64,000 nucleotides of DNA from Alviniconcha marisindica. Its lineage: Eukaryota > Mollusca > Gastropoda > Provannidae. Position 1 is the stretch's first letter. Every line of letters begins with the position of its first letter. Shown piece by piece: positions 15,885 to 27,074 of the stretch. A model generated the notes under the pieces. It did no database searches. It was not told where the DNA came from and worked only from the letters and a program-made list of their open reading frames with translations. The position numbers and the translations under genes were made by a program. The stretch covers positions 2,397,501-2,461,500 of the forward strand of contig JABMCL010001116.1 in assembly GCA_018857735.1 (NCBI GenBank), written 5' to 3'.

Positions 15885-16340
15885 CTTCTATCCCCAACCC
15901 CTACCCCCAACCCCTACCCCCGCATCTCCTCACTGTTACCAAGTCAACACCTAAACCGAGCCCCGCTCGTACTCTCAAAGACACCGTGTCACCACAACTC
16001 CATTTTCGCGCTCGATTTAATCCCGTCCTCATCCGCCGCACCGCTGACCGCCGTTTGAAGGCGGATCCTTTCCTCTCGCCCCTAGCGGCAAGCGCACACA
16101 CACTGTCCGAAAGTCCGGGTGTCGGTGGCGGCGGGTTGACCGCTCGTTTTGCGGGCTGACCGCCAGTTTGGTTCTCATTATGTAGTCGTGCGTAAAGGCT
16201 GATGGACAATTAGCGTAGCTCACGCCCCGGCACCTGTGTCTTGGCGTGGCGTGTCGCCCCGTTTCTTTTGATCGCTGAAGTGGAAAATCGCTTCTTCGCT
16301 TACGGACTATTAGGTGGTTGGGATGGAATGGATACATATA
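15885..16340. other. Unique GC-rich sequence
   Basis: CCCCTACCCCCAACC duplicates at 15893-15920 are followed by CpG-rich unique DNA. No gene could be assigned. Confidence 0.35.
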
Positions 16341-16419
16341 TTGAGTGCGAAGAGACGCGGACGCTGCATGTATACGTGTCTACCTTTGTGTTTGTCAGTG
16401 GAGCGGTATGACCGCGTGT

Positions 16420-16443
16420 GCGTGCGTGTGTGTGTGTGTGTGT

Positions 16444-16482
<39 letters not shown>

Positions 16483-16516
16483 CTGTGTGTGTGTGTGCGC
16501 GCGCGCGCGCGTGTGG

Positions 16517-16564
<48 letters not shown>
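16420..16564. repeat. (GT)n with (GC)n core
   Basis: GT runs flank CGCGCGCGCGCGCG at 16497-16511. The alternating purine-pyrimidine tract is Z-DNA prone. Confidence 0.93.
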
Positions 16565-16565
<1 letters not shown>

Positions 16566-16964
16566 CCACGATGTGGCATGGCGATGTCTGAGTACATACA
16601 TTAATTTTATTTTATTTTATTTTTTTGCTTGGTCAGTGTAATGCTTTTGGGATTTTGTTACATTGTACTATTTGCTATATTCTGTGTCTGAAATATGACT
16701 GGCCATTTCGACGGACTTTTTCACCTGAAGTTAGTCCTGAAGCTAGTTACCTTTAAGTCCTGATCAACTGCAAAGGTCGTATCAGGATGAAGCAACGTCC
16801 ATCTATTCAGAAGTCAGATTCTGACCCACTCACACCACTAACTTCTTGAAGAGGACCACAAAAAAACAGTTGAATGAACTGGGAAGACAGATATTAGAAA
16901 GACAGATTTCCCGGGAGTCGGTGAAGTAGGACCAAGTAAAAATTCCCGCAATTCCAACACGGAA

Positions 16965-18000
16965 ACTCAGCTATATATTAAGACTATGAGTCAAGGATCA
17001 GAGATCCCTGAGGATCAGTTGAGCTGTATATTAACACTGTATCAAGGATCAACAATCCATGTGCACTAAGTTAGTTATATTAACACTATGTCAAGAATCA
17101 ACAATCCATGTGCACTACGTCAGTTGTATGTTAATACTATATCAAGCAACATCAATCCCTGTACAGTAAGTTAGCTGTATGTTAATACTATATCAAGGGT
17201 CAGAAATCCCTGTACAGTAAGTCAGCTGTATGTTAATACGCTATCAAGGATCAGAAATCCATGTACAGTAAGTCAAGGATCAACAATCCATGTGCACTAA
17301 GTTAGTTATATTAACACTATGTCAAGAATCAACAATCCATGTGCACTACGTCAGTTGTATGTTAAGTAAGTAAACATGGTGCTTAACGTCCACAGAAACC
17401 ATAAGGCTTATTAGGGACGGGGAGAATGGGGGGAAGGGGGTATGGAGGTGGGGGAAGAGGGAGAGTATATACCTATCGCTACACTGTCACCACCAGAATG
17501 ACCTGCATTAAGATGGGCAGCGATGAGAGCCATTTTAATGTTTCATTAATTGTGAGGGACAAAGTCACAAGACAGTGTCCACAAACCACAATTTTTGAAG
17601 AGAAAGGAGAGCCGAAGCGGTATCGAACCGAGGTCCTTCCGCTTACCAGCCTAACGCCTTACCGCTAGGCCAAACCGGCTCACGTTGTATGTTAATACTA
17701 TATCAAGCAACATCAATCCCTGTACAGTAAGTTAGCTGTATGTTAATATTATATCAAGGGTCAGAAATCCCTGTACAGTAAGTCAGTTGTATGTTAATAC
17801 TATATCAAGGATAATCAATCCATGTACAGTGAGTCAGCTGTATGTTAATACTATATCAAGGGTCAGAAATCCCTGTACAGTAAGTCAGCTGTATGTTAAT
17901 ACGCTATCAAGGATCAGAAATCCATGTACAGTAAGTGAGCTGTGTGTTAATACTATATCAAGTAACAGCAGTCCCTGTACAGTAAGTCAGCTGCACATGG
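16965..18000. repeat. 51-bp satellite with a 231-bp higher-order duplication
   Basis: The unit of about 51 bp includes TCAGCTGTATGTTAATACTA, TATCAAGGGTCAGAAATCCC and TGTACAGTAAG. The block at 17051-17281 recurs with a 231-bp offset (AACAATCCATGTGCACTAAG at 17051 and 17282). The SINE at 17366-17683 interrupts the second copy. Confidence 0.92.
17366..17683 (-). mobile_element. Full-length tRNA-derived SINE with 12-bp target-site duplication
   Basis: On the minus strand the element starts with a tRNA-like head. It has an A box (TGGCCTAGCGGTAAGG) near 17674-17659 and a B box (GGTTCGATACC) near 17631-17621. A non-tRNA body follows, ending ..GTGGACGTTAAGCACCATG and a short (TTAC)n tail. Perfect 12-bp direct repeats GTTGTATGTTAA flank it at 17354-17365 and 17684-17695. 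It is inserted in the 51-bp satellite. The 318-bp length fits a SINE, and it encodes no protein. Confidence 0.92.
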
Positions 18001-18120
18001 AGATCCGTGTTGTGCTCTTTCTCTCCACAATGTCGCTGCTTTCCAACCCGTGCACTGTTTCCGGTCAGGAGAAAATTGCAGGGGGCGTCACTGGGAGACT
18101 GTCAAAAGACGTGGACACTG

Positions 18121-18297
<177 letters not shown>

Positions 18298-18573
18298 CCT
18301 CTGCTGCTGGGTTTCGCTTCAGCCTAGATCGTGTATTACCCGTCATATATATATTATGAGAGTAACCCTGTGACCCGCCAATTAAAGGGGTAACGTTGCA
18401 CAACATCCATCTCTTCCAAACTGTGCGGCTAGCGGGTACCTTTCCTTGCTACCGGTACCAACAAATCCACGGATCTGTCGCCATAATCCATTGCACATCA
18501 TGACAAACATGGCGGGGTTGTCAGGACGGGATCGGGGTAACTGTTGCTAACAGCTCCGTTCAAAACGCTGACG

Positions 18574-18657
18574 TCAGGAGCTGTGTGAAAGTCGAGGTGG
18601 CCGTCCTGGGCTCCTCTCCTTAACAAGCCTACGGATTCTGTGGACGTAAAGCAACAC
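18574..18657 (+). mobile_element. Partial copy of the short retroposon family
   Basis: It matches the first half of the 57987 element (AGGAGCTGTGTGAAAGTCGA, then GTGGACGTAAAGCA) and lacks the second half. No clear target duplication was seen. Confidence 0.75.
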
Positions 18658-19438
18658 TTCAACATCTCTTTCCCAGCCTGGCTCTCTGACCACAGTCCAG
18701 TCCCTGAGGACTGTGAATAACCCGGTCACCGGAGGGAGGAGGGTGGCGCCGGGTGGAGGGGTGGGGGTAGGGAGGAAACGGCGAGACCCTGCTGGCAGAG
18801 TCGAGTGCCTTTCACTTGAGCACAAAACTCTAATTTGCAGCTCATCACCCACTTCAAGCAGTCTCCGTTAGCGGCAGGCAGAGGAATGTGGAAGATTTGA
18901 CAGGGACAATATACACGCTGGCATTCCACAGTAGAGCTAATAAAGACGAAGCTATGTGAGGGATCTTTTGTGATCTTGGGGGTAGTTTATTTACACATTT
19001 TTTTTTTTCTTTTGTGGGAGGGCCGGAAGAGGGGGAGGCGGGTTAATAGTCTATTTCATCTCGTACGCAAATCCCATATATGGTAAAATCGACTCTCTTG
19101 GGTAATAGTTTACCACATCGGGGAGTTTTGTTGTTGATTGTTTGCTTGTTTGTTTGTTTTGTTGCTTTTTTGTTTTTGTTTTTTGTTTTTTGTTTGTTTG
19201 TTTGCTTGCTTGCTTTTCACTTTTTTGCGTGTGCACAGTTGGTAATAAGCGCATTTCTTTTTTTACCAGATGCACATCTTTTGACTTGTTCAGTTACACA
19301 CCCGAAAGAGAGAGAGGCCCACATTTACGCAGACACACACTGAAAATGGGGAAAACTGGCGGAAAGGGGAGGGGGCTTGGGGAGCTAACAGGTACTTATT
19401 ATGCAGCAAAGTCCAAAGATGAAGAAAGAAAGATCGGT

Positions 19439-19439
<1 letters not shown>

Positions 19440-19469
<30 letters not shown>

Positions 19470-19480
19470 ACAAGAAGAAA
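19440..19480. repeat. (AAG)n microsatellite
   Basis: AAG triplets with one AGG and one CAAG interruption. Confidence 0.9.
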
Positions 19481-20035
19481 TGAAAGAAGCGAACAAACAA
19501 ACAAATAAAAGAAAAGCAAAAATTCCAAGAACAGCATGCCGAAGTGGAAAACAAAAGAAAGACAGACAGAAAAACAAAACAAGCAGAAAAAACAAGTAAC
19601 ACCACACCTCTATCGCCTGTGGCTGCAGAACACGGGTAAAACCAAGGTCGTTCTCACCGGCACTCATTGCCGACCATCAGGTCAAGGGTCCGGACGCCGT
19701 GACAGCGATCTTGGCCCCTCCAACACTTCCTGCCGGACAGCGCTGCTGGCCCCCACAAAGCCACGGCACCTGGCCGGGCACGGATGAAAAGAAAAACAGG
19801 AACCGGGTGGGAAAGGGGGATGGAGGAAGGGGTGGTGTGATAAAGGGGTGGGCAGCAAGACAGCAGCCACCTGTACTGGGGTCGGTTGACCAAAGGGACG
19901 AATCGGAACAGATGCTGCGTGCTTTGTCGTGGTGCCCAACGCTCCGCGTCTTTGACAGCTTTGTGCGATGCGGTCGGTACTGTCGTCTTTCTGCTCTCCG
20001 ACACTGGAAACGACAGTCTGTAGTTGTGGAAAATG

Positions 20036-20181
20036 ATGTTTGCTTGGTAGGTATGTAAGTAGGTAGACAGGTAGATATTATCTATACATAGGTAGTTCTT
20101 GGAATGTAATGTTTGCTTGGTAGGTATGTAAGTAGGTAGACAGGTAGATATTATCTATACATAGGTAGTTCTTGGAATGTA
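20036..20181. repeat. Two exact 73-bp direct repeats
   Basis: GTTTGCTTGGTAGGTATGTA starts at 20038 and 20111, and the copies stay essentially identical through CATAGGTAGTTCTTGGAATG. Confidence 0.93.
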
Positions 20182-20194
20182 GTGTCCCATTCAG

Positions 20195-20275
20195 AGCTCA
20201 TGAATTGTGAGAAAGTCGAGGTGGACGTCCTGGGCTCCCCGTCCCTAATAGTGCGTACGTCTCGTTAAATGTTTG
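20195..20275 (+). mobile_element. Degraded partial copy of the short retroposon family
   Basis: GAAAGTCGAGGTGGACGTCC and CCCCGTCCCTAATA match the family core; the 3' block is eroded (CGTCTCGTTAAATG). Confidence 0.6.
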
Positions 20276-20499
20276 GCAGGTATCTCATATTTAATTTTGA
20301 TGGTTTGTGATTGAAGTGAACTGGGAAAAGGTTCTCACCAGTTTACGCAAGAGACGAGGAGCGAGAACACAAGACTAGCTGTTTCGACAGAAGAATATGT
20401 CTTCGTCATGTACAACTAACCACGGAGAACACAGAAATGACGAAGAAGAAGAAAGAGGAAAAATGGAGTGGATAGCTATGAGGGAAGCTATTTATCTCA

Positions 20500-21400
20500 G
20501 GAAAGATAGCTGGCTTGGTGTTCTTGCTAGAGTTAGTGTGTTGTGACATAGCCCAAGCCTTTGTGTTGTTGCTGATGTCATTGAATTGTGACATAGCCCA
20601 AGCCTTGGAGTTGCTGGTGTCGGTGTGCTGTGTGACACAGCCCAAGCTATGGTGTTGTTGCTGGTGCCAGTGTGATGTGTAACATAGCCCAAGCCTTGCT
20701 GTCACTGTACTGTGTGACAGCCCAAGCCTTGGTGTTGTTGCTGGTGTCAGTGTACTGTGTGACACAACCCAAGCCTTGGTGTTCTTGCTGGTGTCAGTGT
20801 GCTGTGTGATGCTGCCCAAGCCTTGGTGGTGTTGCTGGTGTCAGTGTATTGTGACGCAGCCCAAGTTTTGGTGTTGTTGCTGGTTTCAGTGTGCTATGTG
20901 ACACAGCCCAAGCTTTGGTGTTGTTGCTGGTGTCAGTGTGCTGTGTGGCACAGCCTAAGCCTTGGTGTTGTTGCTGGTGTCAGTGTGGTGTGTGACACAC
21001 AGCCCAAGTCTTGGTGTTGTTGCTGGTTTCAGTGGGCTGTGTGACACACAGCCCAAGCCTTGGTGTTGTTGCTGGTATCAGTGTGCTGTGTGACACACAG
21101 CCCAAGCCTTGGTGTTGTTGCTGGTATCAGTGTGCTGTGTGACACACAGCCCAAGCCTTGGTGTTGTTGCTGGTATCAGTGTGCTGTGTGACACAGCCCA
21201 AGCCTTGGTGTTGTTGCTGGTATCAGTGTGCTGTGTGACACACAGCCCAAGCCTTGGTGTTGTTGCTGGTATCAGTGTGCTGTGTGACACACAGCCCAAG
21301 CCTTGCTGTTGTTGCTGGTATCAGTGTGCTGTGTGACACACAGCCCAAGCCTTGGTGTTGTTGCTGGTGTCAGTGTGCTGTGAGACACAGCCCAAGGCAA
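20500..21400. repeat. 49-bp minisatellite, about 18 copies
   Basis: The unit contains CAGCCCAAGCCTTGGTGTTG, TTGCTGGTATCAGTGTGCTG and TGTGACACA. Copies vary by 2-3 bp (CACAG versus CACACAG), with more divergence at the left edge. Each copy includes the near-palindrome CCAAGCCTTGG. Confidence 0.93.
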
Positions 21401-21404
21401 GGCG

Positions 21405-22740
21405 GACAACTACAAAGGTAATGAAGAAGGCGGTGAGTCTGGACTGCAGTCCGCGAAGCCAGAAGTGACCACCTACTCAAAGACGGAACACTGCCATTAT
21501 GCTGGCATGTGACGCCGAATCAGTGTAAAGGACTGCCGGAAGCAACAAATAATTGCTCAATTTTCCGACTGAAGAGGTCTTTAGTGGGCCGCGAGATTGC
21601 CAAACACGAACCATTCGCGATAGCATCAGTTGGGTCATGTTGGAAACGCGCAATGGCCAGTCTTGTGTGCGATGTCCAGCGATGCGGACACTGGTTGCAG
21701 CAGCTCTGCTTCTTCGTTCACAGATTTTCATCTGAGGAGCCATTTGTCACCTATCAAAGTAAGAGGATGGTCAAATTAATTTGAGTGATTACCTAGGCTG
21801 TTACTAGAATAGAGATAACCGTTCTACTCCGATGGTAGATAGCTCGTTGTCGCCGCTGTGAACAGCACCTCAGTGACTCCTTACTTTTACACGTGGATGC
21901 ACACCAATGATTGGCACGCGAACGAAGCATTGTAACGCTGCTGATGTGACGTCAAATTAAAGGTGTTGTTCGGACGTCGTTTGAATTTTCATTCACGGTT
22001 GATCAATTTGTCTTGTCAGTCAAGCTTGTTGTTTGAGTTGTTCATGGAATCAGATGTGGATTAGTCCTACGCTAGCGACAGGCACACGTAATCGATTGCT
22101 TTAAAAGTATCGCGATGTCTTGGTGAAGCCGTTCACTTAACTAAATAAGCATCTGAGGGCAAGACAAAAGAAAACTGACCTTTGTCAAGCGCATGCATAT
22201 TAGCCGGTTGACGTAATGGTGTATTTTCATAGCAGCAGTTTTAGGCAGTTCTTTCTACACATCATAAACCTTGAAATGATTAAACGCACTTTGACAGACA
22301 AAACGTTTCCTACCAAAAAAAACAAAAAACTAAACACAAACAAAAACAAAAAATAAAGAAGAAGGAGAAGGATCGGTATTTCAAAAGAGAACCGTGAAAA
22401 AGATTTAATTTGTTTCTTTATTTCTGCCCAAACTTTTCTTTTCTTTTAAATGCTTTGGTGGAAGCGCAGTGTTGATATTTAAATGCAGTGACTGAGTGTG
22501 TGTATGTGTGTGTGTGTGTGCGCTTGTGCTTGTGCTTGCGGGGTGGGTGGGAAATACATGTTGTTGCTTTTCAGTATAATGGTAAACAGTCATTGTTTTG
22601 CACAAAACCATAGAATAAGCTTTATTTTGCTATCACAATGTTCCGAAAATAATGAGCAATATTATTTAGTTCCCGATTACACAAATCATGCAATGATACA
22701 CAGAAGAAGGGAGAGTTCCACATAAACGTTCAGAAAGAAG
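21405..22740. other. Unique non-coding sequence
   Basis: No gene was supported. Short (GT)n at 22496-22520; otherwise ordinary spacer. Confidence 0.45.
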
Positions 22741-22744
22741 AGAA

Positions 22745-23560
22745 ATCAAACCCCATTATTTTGCAATGAATTCCTCCCAAAAGAAGCAAGCTGTGGTGAA
22801 ATTTTGTCACCCGACGTCATCAAAACGCCTTCACTCAGACTCTTTCTCCATCTCAGTCACCTCCAGGTTGACAAGGAACGGTAACTCTGGTGCAGTTTTT
22901 CTCTCCCTTTACCCGAATACTCGCCTTTACCCCAGTTTGAAGCAATTTGTGATCATCAATCCCTCATCTCCCGTCTGCTGGAAGTTTTAATAACGGATGT
23001 CGCGACATGGATCACACCACGGCGAAACATACTGTCAGATTTGGAGAAATGTTACGGGATTAAGGGCGCTTCAAAATTGAGTTAAAAGGAAATCATTCAT
23101 TTCTTCTTCTTGGGAATGTATCAGCAGCTCCGGACGATGGGAAAATAAAATGCGAGTGGACGGAAAGAAGACACGGAGGAGCGGAATTAGTAAGACTCTT
23201 TCTGACCTTTTCGCCATCGAATCCCCATCACAACCTTCCGTCCCGACGCCAAACGCTTTGCTCTCGTTTGTCAGGAAGACGGTGGCCATTTTGCTGCTTC
23301 GTCCTTGATTCAATTTTCATCCTGGGACGATTCATCGTGCTGCCAATTCCTCGGACCCATCTGCTGGAGCAGACGTCCCGGCTGAAGGCCTCAGAAAGAG
23401 GCTCGATGACGTGTTTCCTGTCGGCTGATTGCAGAATCATGGCTGAGGGAGCCAGACACGAGGGGAGCTAATCACGGAGCACAAGCCGGCCTTTGCGGGG
23501 CTGCTGGGGCATCTGCTGTCTGATCGCTTTCTACTCACTCACCCTACACTGGCCCGTCAC
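22745..23560. promoter_or_regulatory. Low-repeat island, candidate regulatory DNA
   Basis: Over 800 bp lack microsatellites, unlike the surroundings. The island carries GGGATTAAG (K50-homeodomain-like, 23056), TGACGTCA-like CCGACGTCATC at 22815 and a RUNX-like TGTGGT at 22792. Conservation cannot be tested from one sequence. Confidence 0.3.
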
Positions 23561-23993
23561 CTGCTGACCACTGGAACGCGCCATCAACTTGAAATACATC
23601 TGCGCTATCGAGTTCATAGCCACCGCTCCCTTTTTTCCGTAAAAAAAAGGTTTCCTCGGTGATGGTTTCCCATGTGCAAATTTATCATATCTAACCAGGG
23701 ACCTTGGTTTCTTTCAGAACGGTGCGTTTCGAAACCTTTTTTCTCATATTTTGTAAACGAAAGGCAATCGGAGCAAGGAGCTGTATCTTATGGCTTCGCA
23801 GGCTATTTTACGTGTACAACTGTGTTTCCATATTTGTAACTTATATATTCTAACAGTTGGTACCGGTCTGAGGTCTTCTGCGAGTCATTGTTATTATTAT
23901 TATTCACTACCTTCTGCTTCTTCTCTACCTTCTCTTCTTCTTCTTATTCCTTTGCGCCTCCCAACCCCGCCACTATCATATCCGTTACGTTCC

Positions 23994-24030
<37 letters not shown>

Positions 24031-24239
24031 GGTTGTTTTGTTGGTTGTTTTGTTGTTGTTGTTGGTTTTCGGAGTTAGGTCCTGTAAACTAAGTCCTTGC
24101 TTGTTCGTTGTTTTGAACGTTATTTATCTCAATATGAAAATGGCACTCGGCGCAGGAGTAAAGGCTGTAAACCAATATATAGATGAACCTCTACTCCTTT
24201 CATTCTGATGATGCACCTTTCGTGGACTTTATGTACCCT

Positions 24240-24352
24240 TGCATTTACTCATATATCAGGTGAGAGTTAGTGTAGGCGATTTAGGTTTCTTTGTTATGTT
24301 CATGTGACGTTTTTCCAGCGCTAATATACTCCCTTTGTTTGTTCATTTTTAT
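24240..24352. mobile_element. Diverged relative of the 43049 foldback element
   Basis: GGTGAGAGTTAGTGTAGGCG, TTCATGTGACG and CCAGCGCTAATATACTCCCT match the right half of 43049-43255 with many substitutions. A weaker trace (GTTCATGTGCTGCCTTTCAAGC) is at 30463-30490. Confidence 0.45.
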
Positions 24353-24660
24353 ATTCGGTAACCATGTTGACCAGATGAACACAACGCATACAGAACTATA
24401 AGTCTCCCTCCGTCCCCCCCTTTTAAAACAAACAAACTTCTTTCCACCGGCTTCCTTTGGGATGATTGGGGGGAGGGGGGGTGGGGGTGGGGGGTATAAT
24501 TAGAGTTTGTTTGTTCGTTGCTTTGGAAGATGCTTGGAAGTAATTAGTTATGGCGGGCACAAAATATTGCACATGGTTTTGTTGTTTCATCGAAAGGTGT
24601 TCATTTAAAATGCTTTAATGTGTCTATTATTGACCCCGTTTTTGTTGCTGTTGTTTTTGG

Positions 24661-24664
24661 TGTG

Positions 24665-24712
<48 letters not shown>

Positions 24713-24729
24713 GTGGTGTGGTGTGGTGT

Positions 24730-24785
<56 letters not shown>

Positions 24786-24825
24786 TGTGTGTGTGTGTGT
24801 TGATGTTGTTGTTGTTGTAGTTGTT
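24661..24825. repeat. (GT)n with GTGTG(G) interruptions, then (GTT)n
   Basis: GT runs are split by a TGTGGTGTGG block at 24711-24735; GTT triplets follow at 24803-24826. Confidence 0.95.
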
Positions 24826-25097
24826 GTTGCATCTCTTCTCGTTGTTCCGCCCTTTGCGTTGTTTTGTCTCCAGTAGTGATGACCGTGTCGGGGCAACAAG
24901 TCCTGTTCGTGATTTGTTATGTTTACTTGGACACAGCTTTTGCAGGCCCAGAAGTAATGCAGCGCGGACACCTATGTAGGCTATTTCCATAAGAAATGCC
25001 ACTTTTCTGAATAAATATGTAATTCAAAGATTTGCCCGGAAATCCAACCAAAGCATTAACTCTCCGGTTATGAGGCGCTTTTTTGGGGGGGCTTTTT

Positions 25098-25138
25098 TTC
25101 TTCTTCTTCTTCTTCTTCTTCTTCTTCTTCTTCTTCTT
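25098..25138. repeat. (TTC)n microsatellite
   Basis: Perfect CTT/TTC triplets over about 40 bp. Confidence 0.95.
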
Positions 25139-25385
25139 TGTGTGCTTTTTTAAACTTCGTATAAAAAGATAAAAAAAATAGTGCGTAGGAATATAACATA
25201 CACAAGTAAACTTGGGTCTGGATTTCTGAGCAATGAATTGATCCATTCTTCGGGCTGTACCTGTGTCATTTTGCTCGCCTCTTCGACAATAACAAAACCA
25301 AACTTTCAGAATTAAAAGCCGTGGTGTTCAGATTATCTTTACCTGCACTTCTCTAATATTTCAACTGTCCGGCACTGCCCGATCC

Positions 25386-25445
25386 CCCCCCCCCCCCCCC
25401 CCCACCCTCCCAACCTCCACCCCCTCCCGCCCCCGACCTCACGGG
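25386..25445. repeat. Poly-C tract and C-rich DNA
   Basis: A C run of about 18 followed by CCACCCTCC-type sequence. Confidence 0.9.
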
Positions 25446-25679
25446 TCCTTGCAGGGGGTTGTGGCGATTATTTGCCAATCCATTGCCTCTCCTTCTGAAT
25501 CCGTGGGGACCACACTTTCTGAGACGCGCTTGGATTCTCCCCTGATTGTATGTGTTTCAGAGTTGCTGAAAACCAATTGGGCTGGAGTGATCTCTCCATG
25601 CACTGTGGTTCCGGCTAACTTGGAGAAGGAAATTCTTCTCCCTCTCTCCCTCTTTCTCTTTTTTTACTCTGGTGAGATT

Positions 25680-26110
25680 GGTGGCCCACAAGTCGACCCA
25701 TCACCGGCTTCTTTGCCGATAAATTCCGCCCTCTTTCCAGAACATATTGTCTTAACAACAAATGTTTCTCCATTAAAGTCCCATGTCGGCCCGGAATGGA
25801 ATTAAGGGGCATAAAACGCCGGGGCCGGGGCCCGCCTGATGAAATTATTCTCGACATCGTCCCCTTTAATTTAGACCCTGCAACCAATCAGAGAAAGCCC
25901 GGCACCTGAAGCCGACGAGAAAGGCCGTAAAAGGCCCCAACCCTGCCAGCCTCGTCCTTTCCCAGAACTTGTCTTCCATCCCAGGGAATGTCTGCATCGA
26001 TAACCTTCAGCGTTCGTGCCGCCCAATTAAGTCTCATCTGCGTTTGAAGGAGACATATGCGTTTGACGAAACAATTGGCGCTTGCAGCGGTCCGGGTGGC
26101 CTAGAGCTTC
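25680..26110. promoter_or_regulatory. Low-repeat island, candidate regulatory DNA
   Basis: This repeat-free block has CCAAT at 25884, CAATTAA at 26024-26030, E-boxes CATATG at 26054-26059 and CAATTG at 26072-26077, and SOX-like AACAAT. It lies about 8 kb upstream of PRDM8. Function is inferred only from composition and motifs. Confidence 0.35.
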
Positions 26111-26397
26111 CAGTCTCTCGAGACTCTGGTTCTAATCAGCGGGGCTCTTCCTCTCCAAGTGGTCAAATTGTCCGGGGGCCCGAATGAGGCTGGGGCCAGC
26201 AGACTCTAAATGTCTTCTCGGGACCACCGTAAACTGTCTTTTCCCCGGTGTGGATGTCTTCTGTCCGCCGGCGTCTTGCGGCGTCCTCATTCAGCCTTCG
26301 TCCCCCGGGTGGCGACGTGTGCTGGGTGTAAACGATGCTGCCTGGCATGCCCTGCCACACTGCGTGCGTCCTCTGCTGACCTGCACGATTTGTATTC

Positions 26398-26926
26398 GGT
26401 CTGGAACCGACTGTGTGGCCTGTTCGGTCTGGAACCGACTGTGTGGCCTGTTCGGTCTGGAACCGACTGTGTGGCCTGTTCGGTCTGGAACCGACTCTGT
26501 GGCCTGTTCGGTCTGGAACCGACTGTGTGGCCTGTTCGGTCTAGAACCGACTGTGTGGCCTGTTCGGTCTGGAACCGACTGTGTGGCCTGTTCGGTCTGG
26601 AACCGACTGTGTGGCCTGTTCGGTCTGGAACCGACTGTGTGGCCTGTTCGGTCTGGAACCGACTGTGTGGCCTGTTCGGTCTGGAACCGACTCTGTGGCC
26701 TGTTCGGTCTGGAACCGACTGTGTGGCCTGTTCGGTCTGGAACCGACTCTGTGGCCTGTTCGGTCTAGAACCGACTCTGTGGCCTGTTCGGTCTGGAACC
26801 GACTCTGTGGCCTGTTCGGTCTGGAACCGACTCTGTGGCCTGTTCGGTCTGGAACCGACTCTGTGGCCTGTTCGGTCTGGAACCGACTCTGTGGCCTGTT
26901 CGGTCTGGAACCGACTCTGTGGCCAA
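26398..26926. repeat. 28-bp minisatellite, about 19 copies
   Basis: The unit is TTCGGTCTGGAACCGACTGT plus GTGGCCTG. Two variants, GACTGTGTGG (mostly left) and GACTCTGTGG (mostly right), are not fully sorted. Two copies carry TCTAGAAC. TCGGT and ACCGA can pair across CTGGA in every copy. Frames stay open on both strands because few stops occur in the unit. Confidence 0.96.
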
Positions 26927-26954
26927 TCTTTTCCGGCCAGACGTTGCGATGAAA

Positions 26955-27070
26955 CAGACACGAATTAACAAACAAGGGAGTTAACTGGCGCTCGGAAAAC
27001 GTAACGCAAGTACGACAACAAAGACCTGATTCGCCAACGGTGAATCCCACCTGGCATACGTGTAAATACA
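26955..27070. mobile_element. Relative of the 43049 foldback element
   Basis: GAATTAACAAACAAGGGAGT, TTAACTGGCGCTCGGAAAAC and a further match to TTTACACGCATGCCAGCTG on the opposite strand align it with the right half of 43049-43255. It lies directly after the 28-bp array. Confidence 0.55.
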
Positions 27071-27074
27071 AGGT

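Noticed and set aside
17610..17683. Possible tRNA gene on the minus strand
   Set aside because: A and B boxes are present, but it is the head of a SINE with a body, tail and target duplications.
25449..25805. Plus-strand frame of 118 codons
   Set aside because: It runs through a likely regulatory island; no family resemblance and codon use is not convincing.
26088..26150. tRNA-like GGTGGCCTAGAG and GGTTCTAATC boxes
   Set aside because: The B box departs from consensus, and no acceptor pairing, SINE body or target duplication could be traced.
26398..26926. CRISPR-like array
   Set aside because: 28-bp units are directly adjacent without unique spacers, and the genome is eukaryotic. The same applies to the 33-, 46- and 72-bp arrays.
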